From Prolixibacteraceae bacterium (GTDB taxonomy: Bacteria; Bacteroidota; Bacteroidia; Bacteroidales; Prolixibacteraceae): 64,000 nt of DNA. Where the stretch lies: the NCBI GenBank assembly GCA_025355875.1, contig JANXYV010000126.1, forward strand, positions 1 to 64,000, in the 5' to 3' direction. Of this stretch, positions 16,710-25,269 are shown one piece after another; the first letter of the stretch is position 1; each line of letters opens with the position of its first letter. A model generated the notes under the pieces. It ran no database searches and was not told the DNA's origin. It saw nothing but the letters and a program-made list of their open reading frames with translations. Made by a program: the position numbers and the translations under genes.

Positions 16710-16743
16710 AATAAGGCGATCATTTTTCAACGATCGCCTTATT
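16710..16743 (-). terminator. terminator of rnpB
   Basis: Arms AATAAGGCGATC (16710-16721) and GATCGCCTTATT (16732-16743) with a 10-base loop, 16 bases beyond the mature 3' end of rnpB. On the minus strand the stem is followed by TTGGTTTT. The plus strand also ends in T6, so it could work in both directions. Confidence 0.75.
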
Positions 16744-16758
16744 TTTTGAATTAAAAAC

Positions 16759-17155
16759 GCAAACCTGTAAGCCGGGTTCTGTACCCATCTTTCGACAGGC
16801 CTCTATCATTTATCTGGCCGGTTTATCACTAAACCGATCTAGCAGCCTACCCCTCACAACTTCCGAAGAACCAAAACGGGCAGTTCTGTATTCCCCCGAG
16901 TGCTCGGGGGAAAATCGTGATATATTTGGCCTTACAACCCAGAAGAGGTACGGCCGGCGATGTTGCCACCACCACCGGTGAGCTTTTACCTCACCTTTTC
17001 ACCCGTTCCCGGTCGGAATACATCCCAACCAAGTGGTCATTTTCTGTTACCTTCCTGCAAACTTTCGCCCGCCTTCCTGTTAAGAAGCTTGGCGCCCTGT
17101 GTTGCCCGGACTTTCCTCCCTCCCGAAACCTCGGGAGAACGATAGAGCGGTTTGC
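16759..17155 (-). ncRNA. rnpB: RNase P RNA, bacterial type A
   Basis: The catalytic RNA that trims the 5' leader from tRNA precursors. On the minus strand the conserved 5' segment GAGGGAGGAAAGTCCGGGC lies about 40 bases in, and the conserved 3' end AGAACCCGGCTTACAG is at 16766-16785. The middle has AAGGCCAAATATA and GTAGGCTGCTAGA, equivalent to the P15/J15 region. GCAAACC at the 5' end pairs with GGTTTGC at the 3' end (16759-16765 with 17149-17155) as helix P1, which fixes both ends and gives about 397 nt. A GC palindrome at 16891-16912 may be an enlarged helix. The promoter is just upstream and the terminator just downstream. Confidence 0.95.
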
Positions 17156-17159
17156 ACCG

Positions 17160-17167
17160 CAAAGGTA
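17160..17167 (-). promoter_or_regulatory. -7 element of the rnpB promoter
   Basis: On the minus strand this reads TACCTTTG, a perfect TAnnTTTG match ending five bases before the predicted 5' end of the RNA. No clear TTTG is seen at -33. Confidence 0.6.
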
Positions 17168-17186
17168 GCAGATTTTACGTATACGA

Positions 17187-17220
17187 TTTGCTTTGTCTAC
17201 AATTACATTGACTACCTTTG
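17187..17220 (+). promoter_or_regulatory. promoter of the GH3 gene
   Basis: TACCTTTG at 17213-17220 is a perfect -7 box, 28 bases before the GH3 ATG. TTTG at 17187-17190 or 17192-17195 gives spacers of 22 or 17 bases. It lies back to back with the rnpB promoter. Confidence 0.6.
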
Positions 17221-17248
17221 TGCCCGAAAACCATTTTATTCATTCTCA

Positions 17249-19303
17249 ATGAAACTCAGTATAACAACTCTCATATTCTTTTCCTGCACATTAGCTTTGC
17301 TTTGTCAGTCGGAACAGGCATTTCCACAAGTTTACCTTGATCCAAAAGCCACCGTCGAAGATCGGGTGAATGATCTGCTTAGCCAAATGAACCTGGATGA
17401 GAAGATTGGTCAAATGGTTCAAACTGAAAGATCGTTCAGCAATGTGAATATGGCAATTACACAGTATTTCCTGGGTTCGATTTTAAGCGGAGGAGGAAGT
17501 GTCCCCGGAAATACGCCTCAGAGCTGGATCACCATGTACAACAGTATGCAAACCGCTGCGCTGGCAACACGGCTGAAAATTCCGATCATTTATGGGATTG
17601 ATGCCGTTCATGGAAACAATAACGTGTATGGCGCCACCATTTTCCCGCATAATATAGGGATGGGTTGCACCCGTGATTCTGTTCTGGTCACCAAATGTGC
17701 TTCGGCTACGGCCATGGAAGTCAGGGCGGTTGGTTTAAACTGGACGTTCAGCCCATGTATTGCCGATGTCCGCGACATTCGCTGGGGACGAAGCTATGAA
17801 GGTTTTGGCGAAACGCCTGAATTACAAAAGATGATGGCTTTTGCCGCTGTTAAAGGTTATCAGGGCGATTCGCTCGGAACGTCTGACCATATTCTGGCCT
17901 GCGCCAAACATTTTGTAGGCGATGGCGGAACTCAAAACGGTATCAACCAGGGAAATACTGTCGTTACCGAAGCCGATATGCGACGCATTCATTTACCCGG
18001 ATACATCAGGGCGATACAGGCAGGCGTTGGATCGGTGATGATTTCGTTTAACAGTTGGAATGGCGTGTATTGTCATGGGAATAAATACCTGATCACCGAT
18101 GTTTTAAAAAATGAACTCGAATTCAAAGGGTTCACTGTTTCCGACTGGGAAGGGATAAAATACCTGTCCGGAGATTTCAAAACAGCCATCAACATTGCGG
18201 TCAATGCCGGAATTGATATGTATATGGAACCTTCCCGACCGCTCGATTTTATCAACTACCTGAAACAATTGGTGAATGAAGGAAGTGTTCCTCAAAGTCG
18301 CATTGACGATGCCGTTAAACGGATACTTGCGGTGAAATTCCGGCTGAATTTATTTGAGAAACCGTATGCTACCAACGCACTTGTGGATAGTCTGGGAGCC
18401 AAGTCTCACCGGACCCTTGCACGCCAGGCAGTGCGGGAATCGCTGGTTTTGTTAAAAAACAGCGGTGGAATGCTTCCCTTATCCAAATCAAGCGGAACCA
18501 TTTTGGTTGCCGGTCAAAAAGCTAAGGATATCGGCTCGCAATGCGGGGGCTGGACCATAACCTGGCAAGGTGGAACCGGTGCCATAACCAAGGGCACCAC
18601 CATTTTCGATGCGATTCAAAACGTTCGGGGATCGGGCAATGTAATTTATTCTGCCAATGGAGTTTCAACCGGCAAACCTGATCTGGCGGTGGTTGTTGTG
18701 GGTGAAACTCCTTATGCCGAAGGAGGAGGCGATAATCCGAACCCGCAGTTAAGTTCCGGAGATTTGTCTGTAATTGCCAATGTTCAGAAATTGAAAATTC
18801 CATACGTGGTTTTGCTGATCAGCGGAAGGCCAATTATCCTGAACAATGTGATCACCGATGCCAATGCCTTTGTGGCCTGTTGGTTACCCGGAACCGAAGC
18901 GTCTGGAATAAGCGACGTATTGTTTGGTGATTACGATTTTAAAGGCAAATTGTCGCATACCTGGCCGATTTCAATTTCGCAGGAACCAATCAATTGGGGC
19001 GATATACCCTATCAGCCATTATTTGAATATGGTTTTGGATTAACCATAAAAGAAACGGGAGTTCCTATAATGAAAAGTCCTGGTCTTTCGGTTTACCCCA
19101 ATCCTGTAAAGGATTTCCTAAGTTTTCTGTCTGATAATGAAGGTGTTGCTGAATTTTATAATTTGATCGGAGAATTGAAAATAAGAGAGAATGTTCAAGC
19201 TCAGTCAAAAATCAACGTGAGTAAACTTTCAACCGGAATTTATATCCTGAAATTTACTTCCAATTCGGGACAAATTCAGATTACCAAATTTGTGAAGGAT
19301 TGA
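17249..19303 (+). CDS. secreted GH3 beta-glucosidase-like enzyme with type IX secretion tail
   Basis: Glycoside hydrolase family 3, probably a beta-glucosidase or related exo-enzyme working outside the cell. The start at 17249 is chosen because it gives a signal peptide (MKLSITTLIFFSCTLALLC) and the frame farther upstream runs into rnpB. The (beta/alpha)8 domain holds KHFVGDGG at residues 220-226 and the nucleophile Asp299 in GFTVSDWEG. The C-terminal sandwich domain starts with ESLVLLKNSGGMLPL. The last 75 or so residues (YPNPVKDFL, then GIYILKF, then KFVKD) are a T9SS type A sorting domain, so the protein is expected to be exported and anchored at the surface. 684 residues. Confidence 0.93.
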   Translation: MKLSITTLIFFSCTLALLCQSEQAFPQVYLDPKATVEDRVNDLLSQMNLDEKIGQMVQTERSFSNVNMAITQYFLGSILSGGGSVPGNTPQSWITMYNSMQTAALATRLKIPIIYGIDAVHGNNNVYGATIFPHNIGMGCTRDSVLVTKCASATAMEVRAVGLNWTFSPCIADVRDIRWGRSYEGFGETPELQKMMAFAAVKGYQGDSLGTSDHILACAKHFVGDGGTQNGINQGNTVVTEADMRRIHLPGYIRAIQAGVGSVMISFNSWNGVYCHGNKYLITDVLKNELEFKGFTVSDWEGIKYLSGDFKTAINIAVNAGIDMYMEPSRPLDFINYLKQLVNEGSVPQSRIDDAVKRILAVKFRLNLFEKPYATNALVDSLGAKSHRTLARQAVRESLVLLKNSGGMLPLSKSSGTILVAGQKAKDIGSQCGGWTITWQGGTGAITKGTTIFDAIQNVRGSGNVIYSANGVSTGKPDLAVVVVGETPYAEGGGDNPNPQLSSGDLSVIANVQKLKIPYVVLLISGRPIILNNVITDANAFVACWLPGTEASGISDVLFGDYDFKGKLSHTWPISISQEPINWGDIPYQPLFEYGFGLTIKETGVPIMKSPGLSVYPNPVKDFLSFLSDNEGVAEFYNLIGELKIRENVQAQSKINVSKLSTGIYILKFTSNSGQIQITKFVKD

Positions 19304-19349
19304 GCAAGGGATTCCTTCTTTTTTTGGTTGGAATTCTACTATCCGGAAA

Positions 19350-21260
19350 TTACCAAACTTTCAACTTAACCATACCCATTCCTGGCTTCTCAAAGGGACC
19401 GGCCGATGGATTTGATTCAGAACGTATTTTACCAAAATAATCGAAATCAATTTTCAAAGGTGTACCATCCGGATTTTCAAAGGCTTCTTTGGGTATTTTA
19501 GCCTTTCCCAAAAGCTCAGTAGTAACCAACCGTGTTTTTGGATCTGTTCCGTTTTCGTCGGTGGAGAAACTCAGGAACACATTGTTTCCTTCTTCAGTGA
19601 TCATAAATTCAGGTTTTAAACCGGCATTATGAACAAAATCGGATTCATCTTTAAATGGCAAAGCCCGGTTGTAATAGATGTTCCCACTGATCCATACCGG
19701 CAGCTTGGCGTTGTTGTAACCAACCAATCCGTAGTTGTTATGCGTGTCGGACTTGTTTATTTCAGCACCGAGACCAAGAAAAATGTTGTTATAATAGCGG
19801 TCGTCACCTCCCACTATAGTACAAAGACCCGCCACCGCGGTCGAGTGTGGCAAATGATAAGGAGTAAACCGACCCAAATCAGGAAGATTTACCAGTTGGC
19901 CGGCAATCAGGTTATGAACGAACGCGCCACCTTCGGATTGCGTGCCGATTCCGGTTGGCGACAATAAAATGTTGTTATCTACCAGAAATGGCCCGTGATT
20001 AACCTCAAAGTAAATATCCATCCAGGCATTGTTATAATATAAGTTTTGGGAAATGCGGGTTCCCTGTGTCATCCAATCAAACCAGCATCCAAAGGCCAGG
20101 TTATCATGAATCCGGTTTCCTCTGATGATCGCATCGATGGCCGCATGAAACTTAATTCCGCCAATTTCTGCGCCTCCCAAAAGATTTTTTTGATGAATAT
20201 TGTAGATATTATTTCCTTCAATCAGACTGAATGCTGCGCCCATACTTCCACAAATACCGGTTTGTTCACAGTTAAAAATGGTGTTATTCCGGACGATGTG
20301 AGAGCCGATGTTTCCCTTACTCCAGCCATTGCGGAGAACTCGGAAGAGGACTTCGATATAATGAATATTGCCGTCATTATTGACATTTCCGATATCATTT
20401 GACCAGACATTATGTCCCGAGCTGCGATCTTTCCCCAAAGTAATTCCTGAACATTTGGAGTCGCTGATCACATTATTTTCAATGATCCAGCCTTTGTTCC
20501 AGTTCGTGGAAATCATTCCAATTTGTTCAGCAGTTGGCGCGCCCCATTGCGTGGCTGCCTGACTGAAGCGAAAACCCTGGATGGTTAAGTAATTGATACC
20601 CGTTTTTTCCGGATGAAAACATGTGGTCCGGATGCTGATTTCTACCTGATTCTTGTTGGGATCTGACTTTTGAAAGTTGGCCCAAATGGTCGTGTTCCTA
20701 TCGTCGCTTTCACAGTACCAGGTGAAGGTCGAGCCTACCTGATCCTTGCATTTGGCGTATGGAACTGAATTGATGACCTTATCCTTTTTGTCCATTTCAT
20801 AGAGCGATTTTCCATTGAGAAAAACATCTGCAGTATGATTTTTACCAAAATTATCACACCAATCGCCGGCAACCAGATCCTTGCACGAATTATATTCACC
20901 GAAAAATGAGTTCGGTACAACTACTTTCCAAATACCATTCTTCTCCTTTTTCCAGCCAGAAAGAACTTCAGAACCTTTTATTTCAACCGCTTCACCGGCT
21001 GCGGCACGGTAAACAATTCGTTTCGAATCACTTTCGCCGCCCCGTGCCGGGTTGATCCATTCGCGGTAAGATCCGGCATGAACCGTGATCACATCGCCTG
21101 GCAAAGCAAGTTGGGCTGCAAAATTAATCGTCCGGAAAGGTTTGGAAGCAGAACCATCATTCTGATCGTTTCCGGAAATTGCCACATGATACTCTTTCGC
21201 TGAAGCAGCAATGGTTATCAGTGCCAGAAGTATCAACAGTTTGGATTTCAGGTTTTTCAT
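19350..21260 (-). CDS. secreted right-handed parallel beta-helix protein, GH141-like
   Basis: 636 residues with signal peptide (about 1-21, ending ASA). After it comes the DUF1565-type start AKEYHVAISGNDQNDGSASKPFRTINFAAQLALPGDVITVHAGSYREW seen in beta-helix carbohydrate enzymes. Repeated asparagine-ladder turns follow (WIIENNVISDSKCSGI, HIVRNNTIFNCEQTGI, AIIRGNRIHDNLAFG). The whole resembles GH141, a family with alpha-L-fucosidase and xylanase members; polysaccharide lyases share the fold. It is the last gene of the long minus-strand cluster, 32 bases after the URO-D gene. Exact activity is not assignable from sequence. Confidence 0.7.
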   Translation of the reverse strand: MKNLKSKLLILLALITIAASAKEYHVAISGNDQNDGSASKPFRTINFAAQLALPGDVITVHAGSYREWINPARGGESDSKRIVYRAAAGEAVEIKGSEVLSGWKKEKNGIWKVVVPNSFFGEYNSCKDLVAGDWCDNFGKNHTADVFLNGKSLYEMDKKDKVINSVPYAKCKDQVGSTFTWYCESDDRNTTIWANFQKSDPNKNQVEISIRTTCFHPEKTGINYLTIQGFRFSQAATQWGAPTAEQIGMISTNWNKGWIIENNVISDSKCSGITLGKDRSSGHNVWSNDIGNVNNDGNIHYIEVLFRVLRNGWSKGNIGSHIVRNNTIFNCEQTGICGSMGAAFSLIEGNNIYNIHQKNLLGGAEIGGIKFHAAIDAIIRGNRIHDNLAFGCWFDWMTQGTRISQNLYYNNAWMDIYFEVNHGPFLVDNNILLSPTGIGTQSEGGAFVHNLIAGQLVNLPDLGRFTPYHLPHSTAVAGLCTIVGGDDRYYNNIFLGLGAEINKSDTHNNYGLVGYNNAKLPVWISGNIYYNRALPFKDESDFVHNAGLKPEFMITEEGNNVFLSFSTDENGTDPKTRLVTTELLGKAKIPKEAFENPDGTPLKIDFDYFGKIRSESNPSAGPFEKPGMGMVKLKVW

Positions 21261-21292
21261 TGGATTAGATAAGGTTAAAACCGAAGGGTCAT

Positions 21293-22555
21293 TTATTTTG
21301 CTCCGTTGAATTCCCTGATTGCATCTACCATGGCCACAATATTTTCGACCGGAACGTTCGCCTGAATATTATGAACCGTGTTGAATACAAAACCGCCGTC
21401 TTTGGCAAAGATGTCGCACAAATGGAGGACTTCTTCACGAACTTGTGCCGGAGTTGAATAGGGCAATGTTTTTTGCGTATCGACCCCGCCACCCCAGAAT
21501 ACCAGGTCTTTTCCGTAGGTCTTTTTCAGGTGCGCCGGATCCATTCCTTTTGCGGCCACCTGAACCGGATTGATGATGTCGAAACCGGCATCGATAAAGC
21601 GACCCATAAATGTCTCCACCGCGCCACACGAGTGTTTGAACGATTTCCAGTTTGTATTCGCATGCATCCAGTCGTTGATACGGCGGTAATAAGGCAACCA
21701 CAATTCGTCAAATTGTTCCGGAGCACAAAAGGTTGAATCCTGGGTACCAAAATCAGTTCCGCAGATAAAAACCGCATCAATGTTATCGCCGATTACTTCG
21801 TGCAAACGACGGAAGTTTTCAATCGCAATTTCGGTTTGTCTGTCGAAAATGGCCGTCACATAATCGGGGCGCATGATAGTGCTCATATACCATTCGGCGA
21901 TGTCGCGGATTCCTTTCGGGTGTTTCATCTGAATTCCCGGAACCAACGCAATATCACCCAGAGCAGTTCCGCCAAGACCGGCAATTACAGCTTTACCCGT
22001 TGCACGGGCAGCTTTGGTTGATTCTGCCCAGAATTTTAAATCTTCGTCAGTAACGAAGCTGAACTCTTCCAGATTATCTTTTGGATCCAGATTTTCCTCT
22101 TCAACCGGTTCCTGCCTGATGATGGCATCGGTGAAATAGCTGGCCTTTGGCATTCTTGCCGATGGAGCCACAGAAAGATCACCTTCCGGATAAATCAGTA
22201 AATCACCATTTTCGGCATAGGTGGTATGAAATTCGGAAGGAAGGAGCACTTTCTGTCCCCAAAAGGTTTCAAATTCCCTGAACGGTTCATGGTTATAGAT
22301 TCCAAACATGTTGTTTTTTCCCCAGGAGCCGACGATATCAATTCCCATAGCTTGCTGCAAATCTTCTTCGACGATTCCCAACATCTGATATGGTTCAATT
22401 ACTCTGACCGGCGTATTCACCAATCCGTAGTGTTTTCGAAGGTTTTCGACAGCCAGCACATGGATTCCGGTAACGGCTGTGGAGCCAAAATCTACCACCA
22501 CCCGGTCGGGTTCCTTGTGGTTTACAGTCAAGTCAAATCTTTCTTTTGAGGTCAT
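21293..22555 (-). CDS. uroporphyrinogen decarboxylase (URO-D) family protein, non-heme type
   Basis: 420 residues, cytoplasmic. The N-terminal MTSKERFDLTVNHKEPDRVVVDFGST and the later WKSFKHSCGAVETFMGRFIDAGFDIINPVQVAAKGMDPAHLKKTYG are typical of the URO-D superfamily, which also contains cobamide-dependent methyltransferases. HSCG carries a His/Cys pair like the zinc site of such methyltransferases. It is much more divergent than HemE and sits among sugar-degrading genes, so a role in methyl or carboxyl chemistry of a sugar product is more likely than heme synthesis. No corrinoid protein is nearby. Function is inference. Confidence 0.75.
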   Translation of the reverse strand: MTSKERFDLTVNHKEPDRVVVDFGSTAVTGIHVLAVENLRKHYGLVNTPVRVIEPYQMLGIVEEDLQQAMGIDIVGSWGKNNMFGIYNHEPFREFETFWGQKVLLPSEFHTTYAENGDLLIYPEGDLSVAPSARMPKASYFTDAIIRQEPVEEENLDPKDNLEEFSFVTDEDLKFWAESTKAARATGKAVIAGLGGTALGDIALVPGIQMKHPKGIRDIAEWYMSTIMRPDYVTAIFDRQTEIAIENFRRLHEVIGDNIDAVFICGTDFGTQDSTFCAPEQFDELWLPYYRRINDWMHANTNWKSFKHSCGAVETFMGRFIDAGFDIINPVQVAAKGMDPAHLKKTYGKDLVFWGGGVDTQKTLPYSTPAQVREEVLHLCDIFAKDGGFVFNTVHNIQANVPVENIVAMVDAIREFNGAK

Positions 22556-22581
22556 ATTTAATAGTTTATAGTTTCAAATTC

Positions 22582-22632
22582 CAAGTTTCAAGTTTCAAAG
22601 TCATTCATGGTCATTGAATAGTCATTGATTGG
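22582..22632. repeat. short-word repeats between cluster genes
   Basis: CAAGTTTCAAGTTTCAA (22582-22598) is followed by three spaced copies of GTCATT (within 22600-22630). The block fills the 154-base gap between the URO-D and lipoprotein genes. It is low-complexity intergenic repeat; no promoter is obvious. Confidence 0.6.
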
Positions 22633-22709
22633 AACTTCACATTCAGCGTTTTTACTATAAGTGACGCGAAGCGAATGATCACCAATGACTTAGTGAGCTA
22701 TTCGGTATT

Positions 22710-25241
22710 TCAATTCATCAGCACCACTGTCCGGTTAATGCCTGGTGAAGTAACGGGGAATGTAACCGATTCCTTTCCGGCCGCCACTTCAATGAAATAT
22801 TCAAAGTCGGCGGTAATTTCAGATGCCGGAATGCTAACTTCAAATACGTTCCGGTCCATCTTCTTTAACGCGACTTCGTGATTTTCAACCGTTCCCATAT
22901 TTTTCCATACCAACTTTCCGGAGACTGAATTTTCAGAAGAAAGTACCCTGACCCGCAGATAGAACTCTTTCCCTTTCCGAAGAATTGACTCGTCGGTCGG
23001 AACAATGATGCGTGTCTTTCCTGTATATTCCTTGCCGGGAAAAGCAGCCGGAGGAAGTTCGATGCCGAGTTCCTGAAATATTTTGTCATTCAGCGTCAGG
23101 TTTTGATTCCGGTGTCCGTTGTGCATTTCAAGATTGGCAATCATGCCCATTTCTCCAGTGGTCGAGACTTTTGCAAGCAAAAGTTTGGTGGTTTGTTCCC
23201 ATTTTTGGGCCAGGTCGAGCCGGAGTGGCAAGGCTTTCTCGGATGCCAATTCCTTCTTTTTGTTTTTGTCGTTCAGTTTATTGATTTCATCCACAACCAA
23301 CTGAAGTTTTTTCGAGATGAGCGCTGTTTCAATCAAAGATTGGTTGAATTTCAGGTTGTTCAGCCAGTATTCGTATCGTTCACGATTTCCCAGGCCTGGC
23401 ACGGTGGGCAGAATGGCTTCCATCTGAGGGATAAACTTGTAACGGTCGAGCCTTTCAGTCAGGTCTTCCACTGTTTTATTGGTTAGTATTCCGCCTGGTC
23501 CATTGATCCAATCGGTTGCATTTAGCCGTGAATCTCCTTTGTAACCTTCTTTTTGCTCCACTCCCTGGCTATCGAGCCACACCAGCAGTTTGACCAGTGA
23601 GGCGTTTTGAAATCCAAATTCGCTTCTCACCCAGTCGGTATAGAAATCGGAAGAAGGCAAATCGCGATCGTTTGCTTCCGGTAATTTTTCCCATTCATTA
23701 GCCATCCATGCGGCTTTTGCCAAAGCTGAAACATTAGGTGATAAATCTCGGGTACGCCAGTGAATTCCAATCAATCCATTACAACCATAACGGTACGAAT
23801 CGAGTGCATCCTTCCGTAAACGACCTACCCAAAGCTGTGTGCCAATCAGGTCCGGATCGTCTTCCATCCAGGGAATCGACCATTTTGGCCGGTCGGTAAT
23901 CGCCTTGAAACCCTTTTCAACCGGTGTGTAGCCAACTCCGCGGTTGATGCAGCTGAAAGGTATGTCTTTCGGAAGAACCCGGTCGAACTGGGTCCGGTCT
24001 TTTTGCGGACCAAGCACCCATCCGCAGGTAGCAAGTTGGAAAGGTTTTCCCATTTCATTCAAAACCTGATAAGCCAACTTCATATCGTTTTCGGTTTTAG
24101 CCACATCGGCATCGGTAGTGCCCTTCCAGGTCCAGTCTTCCGGCGTCCATAACCAGTAATAATCAATCGGATAGGTTTTTTGAATACGGCTGAACATTCC
24201 ACGGTAAAGTTCCTTGATTTGCTGGTCGTTTTCGGCTTTGATCTGGTACCGGTTTCTCACATCCTTCGGAATAATCAGCGGAGTTTCTGTTCCTACACAA
24301 ATTTTGACACCTAGGGCTTTTGCCTGAGAAAATGCTTCGTTGAACACCAGTCCTGATTCGTTAAAAATCTTCAGGTTCTCGGCATCTGAATGTGGCCAGG
24401 CCGACACATTTTTCATATAATCCGAACCATAGGTGTCGGTTTCAAAAATCGGGGAAGCTCCGCAACTGAAATCGGAGGTCTTTACCGGAAAATAGCCCCA
24501 GGTACTGTCGTTGGTGGCAAAGTGCATTGCCGGATATCCTGCCTTTACCGTTCCATTGCTATTTACTTCTGTTTCTTTTCCAATCCAGACGAGTGGTTCA
24601 GCTTTGGGTCCGCCACCGTCAAATCTGGCGCGGTACGGATAAGTATGCAGACCGAAGAAATTCATCTTCATTTTGGGCAACTGACTGATGATTGCCCTGT
24701 AATCGTTGGCATTCCACCAATCCGGACCTTCCGGAAAATCGTGAAAAGGCTGAATTCCCCGAATAGAAAACAGTGGTTTCTTTCGGATATCCAGATCAGG
24801 AATATTGAAAACAATTTTGCCATCTGGAATCACATCGCCATGCAGGTAAAAACGGATTCCCAATTGCTCGGCAAATTCGTAAGCAGCGTATAAAACAGCC
24901 TGGTCGGAACCTCCTGAAACCACCAGTTTTTCGGATTCACTATTTTTGCTTGTCTTCAGGTAGTATTCTTCCTCAGCCAAATCGCCCGGAACCTGGTTTT
25001 GACCTTTTCGTTCCAAAATGATAACTTGACCGGAATTGGGCAAATCTGCTCCGGTATTCAATGAAATTTCAGGCAAAATACCTGTTCGCAGGTAAACATA
25101 CTTCCTGATTTCACTGGCGGCCAGCGATTCTTTGGCAGTAGCATCCTTCGGAAGGATAATCTGAGGGGCTTTCGATTTGCATGAAACTACCAGTACAAGG
25201 ATTACAAGCAGCAGTAGTATTTGATCGGTTATTCGTTTCAT
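22710..25241 (-). CDS. large lipoprotein, glycosidase-like (alpha-glucuronidase N-terminal-like domain)
   Basis: 843 residues with a lipoprotein signal peptide: hydrophobic LLLLVILVLVV then SCKSK, placing the lipidated Cys at residue 21. Residues 30-130 (ATAKESLAASEIRKYVYLRTG, then GSDQAVLYAAYEFAEQLGIRFY) have the beta-alpha pattern of the small domain preceding the barrel in GH67 and GH20 enzymes. The middle is rich in barrel-like strands (MNFFGLHTYPYR, YYWLWTPEDWTWKG, WSIPWMEDDPDLIGTQLW, GLIGIHWRTRDLSPN). I do not recognise a named family for the whole. Its place between a Gfo/Idh oxidoreductase (28 bases) and URO-D suggests a glycan-acting enzyme anchored at the cell envelope. Confidence 0.6.
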   Translation of the reverse strand: MKRITDQILLLLVILVLVVSCKSKAPQIILPKDATAKESLAASEIRKYVYLRTGILPEISLNTGADLPNSGQVIILERKGQNQVPGDLAEEEYYLKTSKNSESEKLVVSGGSDQAVLYAAYEFAEQLGIRFYLHGDVIPDGKIVFNIPDLDIRKKPLFSIRGIQPFHDFPEGPDWWNANDYRAIISQLPKMKMNFFGLHTYPYRARFDGGGPKAEPLVWIGKETEVNSNGTVKAGYPAMHFATNDSTWGYFPVKTSDFSCGASPIFETDTYGSDYMKNVSAWPHSDAENLKIFNESGLVFNEAFSQAKALGVKICVGTETPLIIPKDVRNRYQIKAENDQQIKELYRGMFSRIQKTYPIDYYWLWTPEDWTWKGTTDADVAKTENDMKLAYQVLNEMGKPFQLATCGWVLGPQKDRTQFDRVLPKDIPFSCINRGVGYTPVEKGFKAITDRPKWSIPWMEDDPDLIGTQLWVGRLRKDALDSYRYGCNGLIGIHWRTRDLSPNVSALAKAAWMANEWEKLPEANDRDLPSSDFYTDWVRSEFGFQNASLVKLLVWLDSQGVEQKEGYKGDSRLNATDWINGPGGILTNKTVEDLTERLDRYKFIPQMEAILPTVPGLGNRERYEYWLNNLKFNQSLIETALISKKLQLVVDEINKLNDKNKKKELASEKALPLRLDLAQKWEQTTKLLLAKVSTTGEMGMIANLEMHNGHRNQNLTLNDKIFQELGIELPPAAFPGKEYTGKTRIIVPTDESILRKGKEFYLRVRVLSSENSVSGKLVWKNMGTVENHEVALKKMDRNVFEVSIPASEITADFEYFIEVAAGKESVTFPVTSPGINRTVVLMN

Positions 25242-25269
25242 CGCGATTGTTTTTTATGGTTTGTTGAAT

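Noticed and set aside
16917-17248. Open frames over rnpB, including a 50-residue N-terminal extension of the GH3 protein
   Set aside because: The DNA is RNase P RNA and its promoter; the signal peptide starts at 17249.
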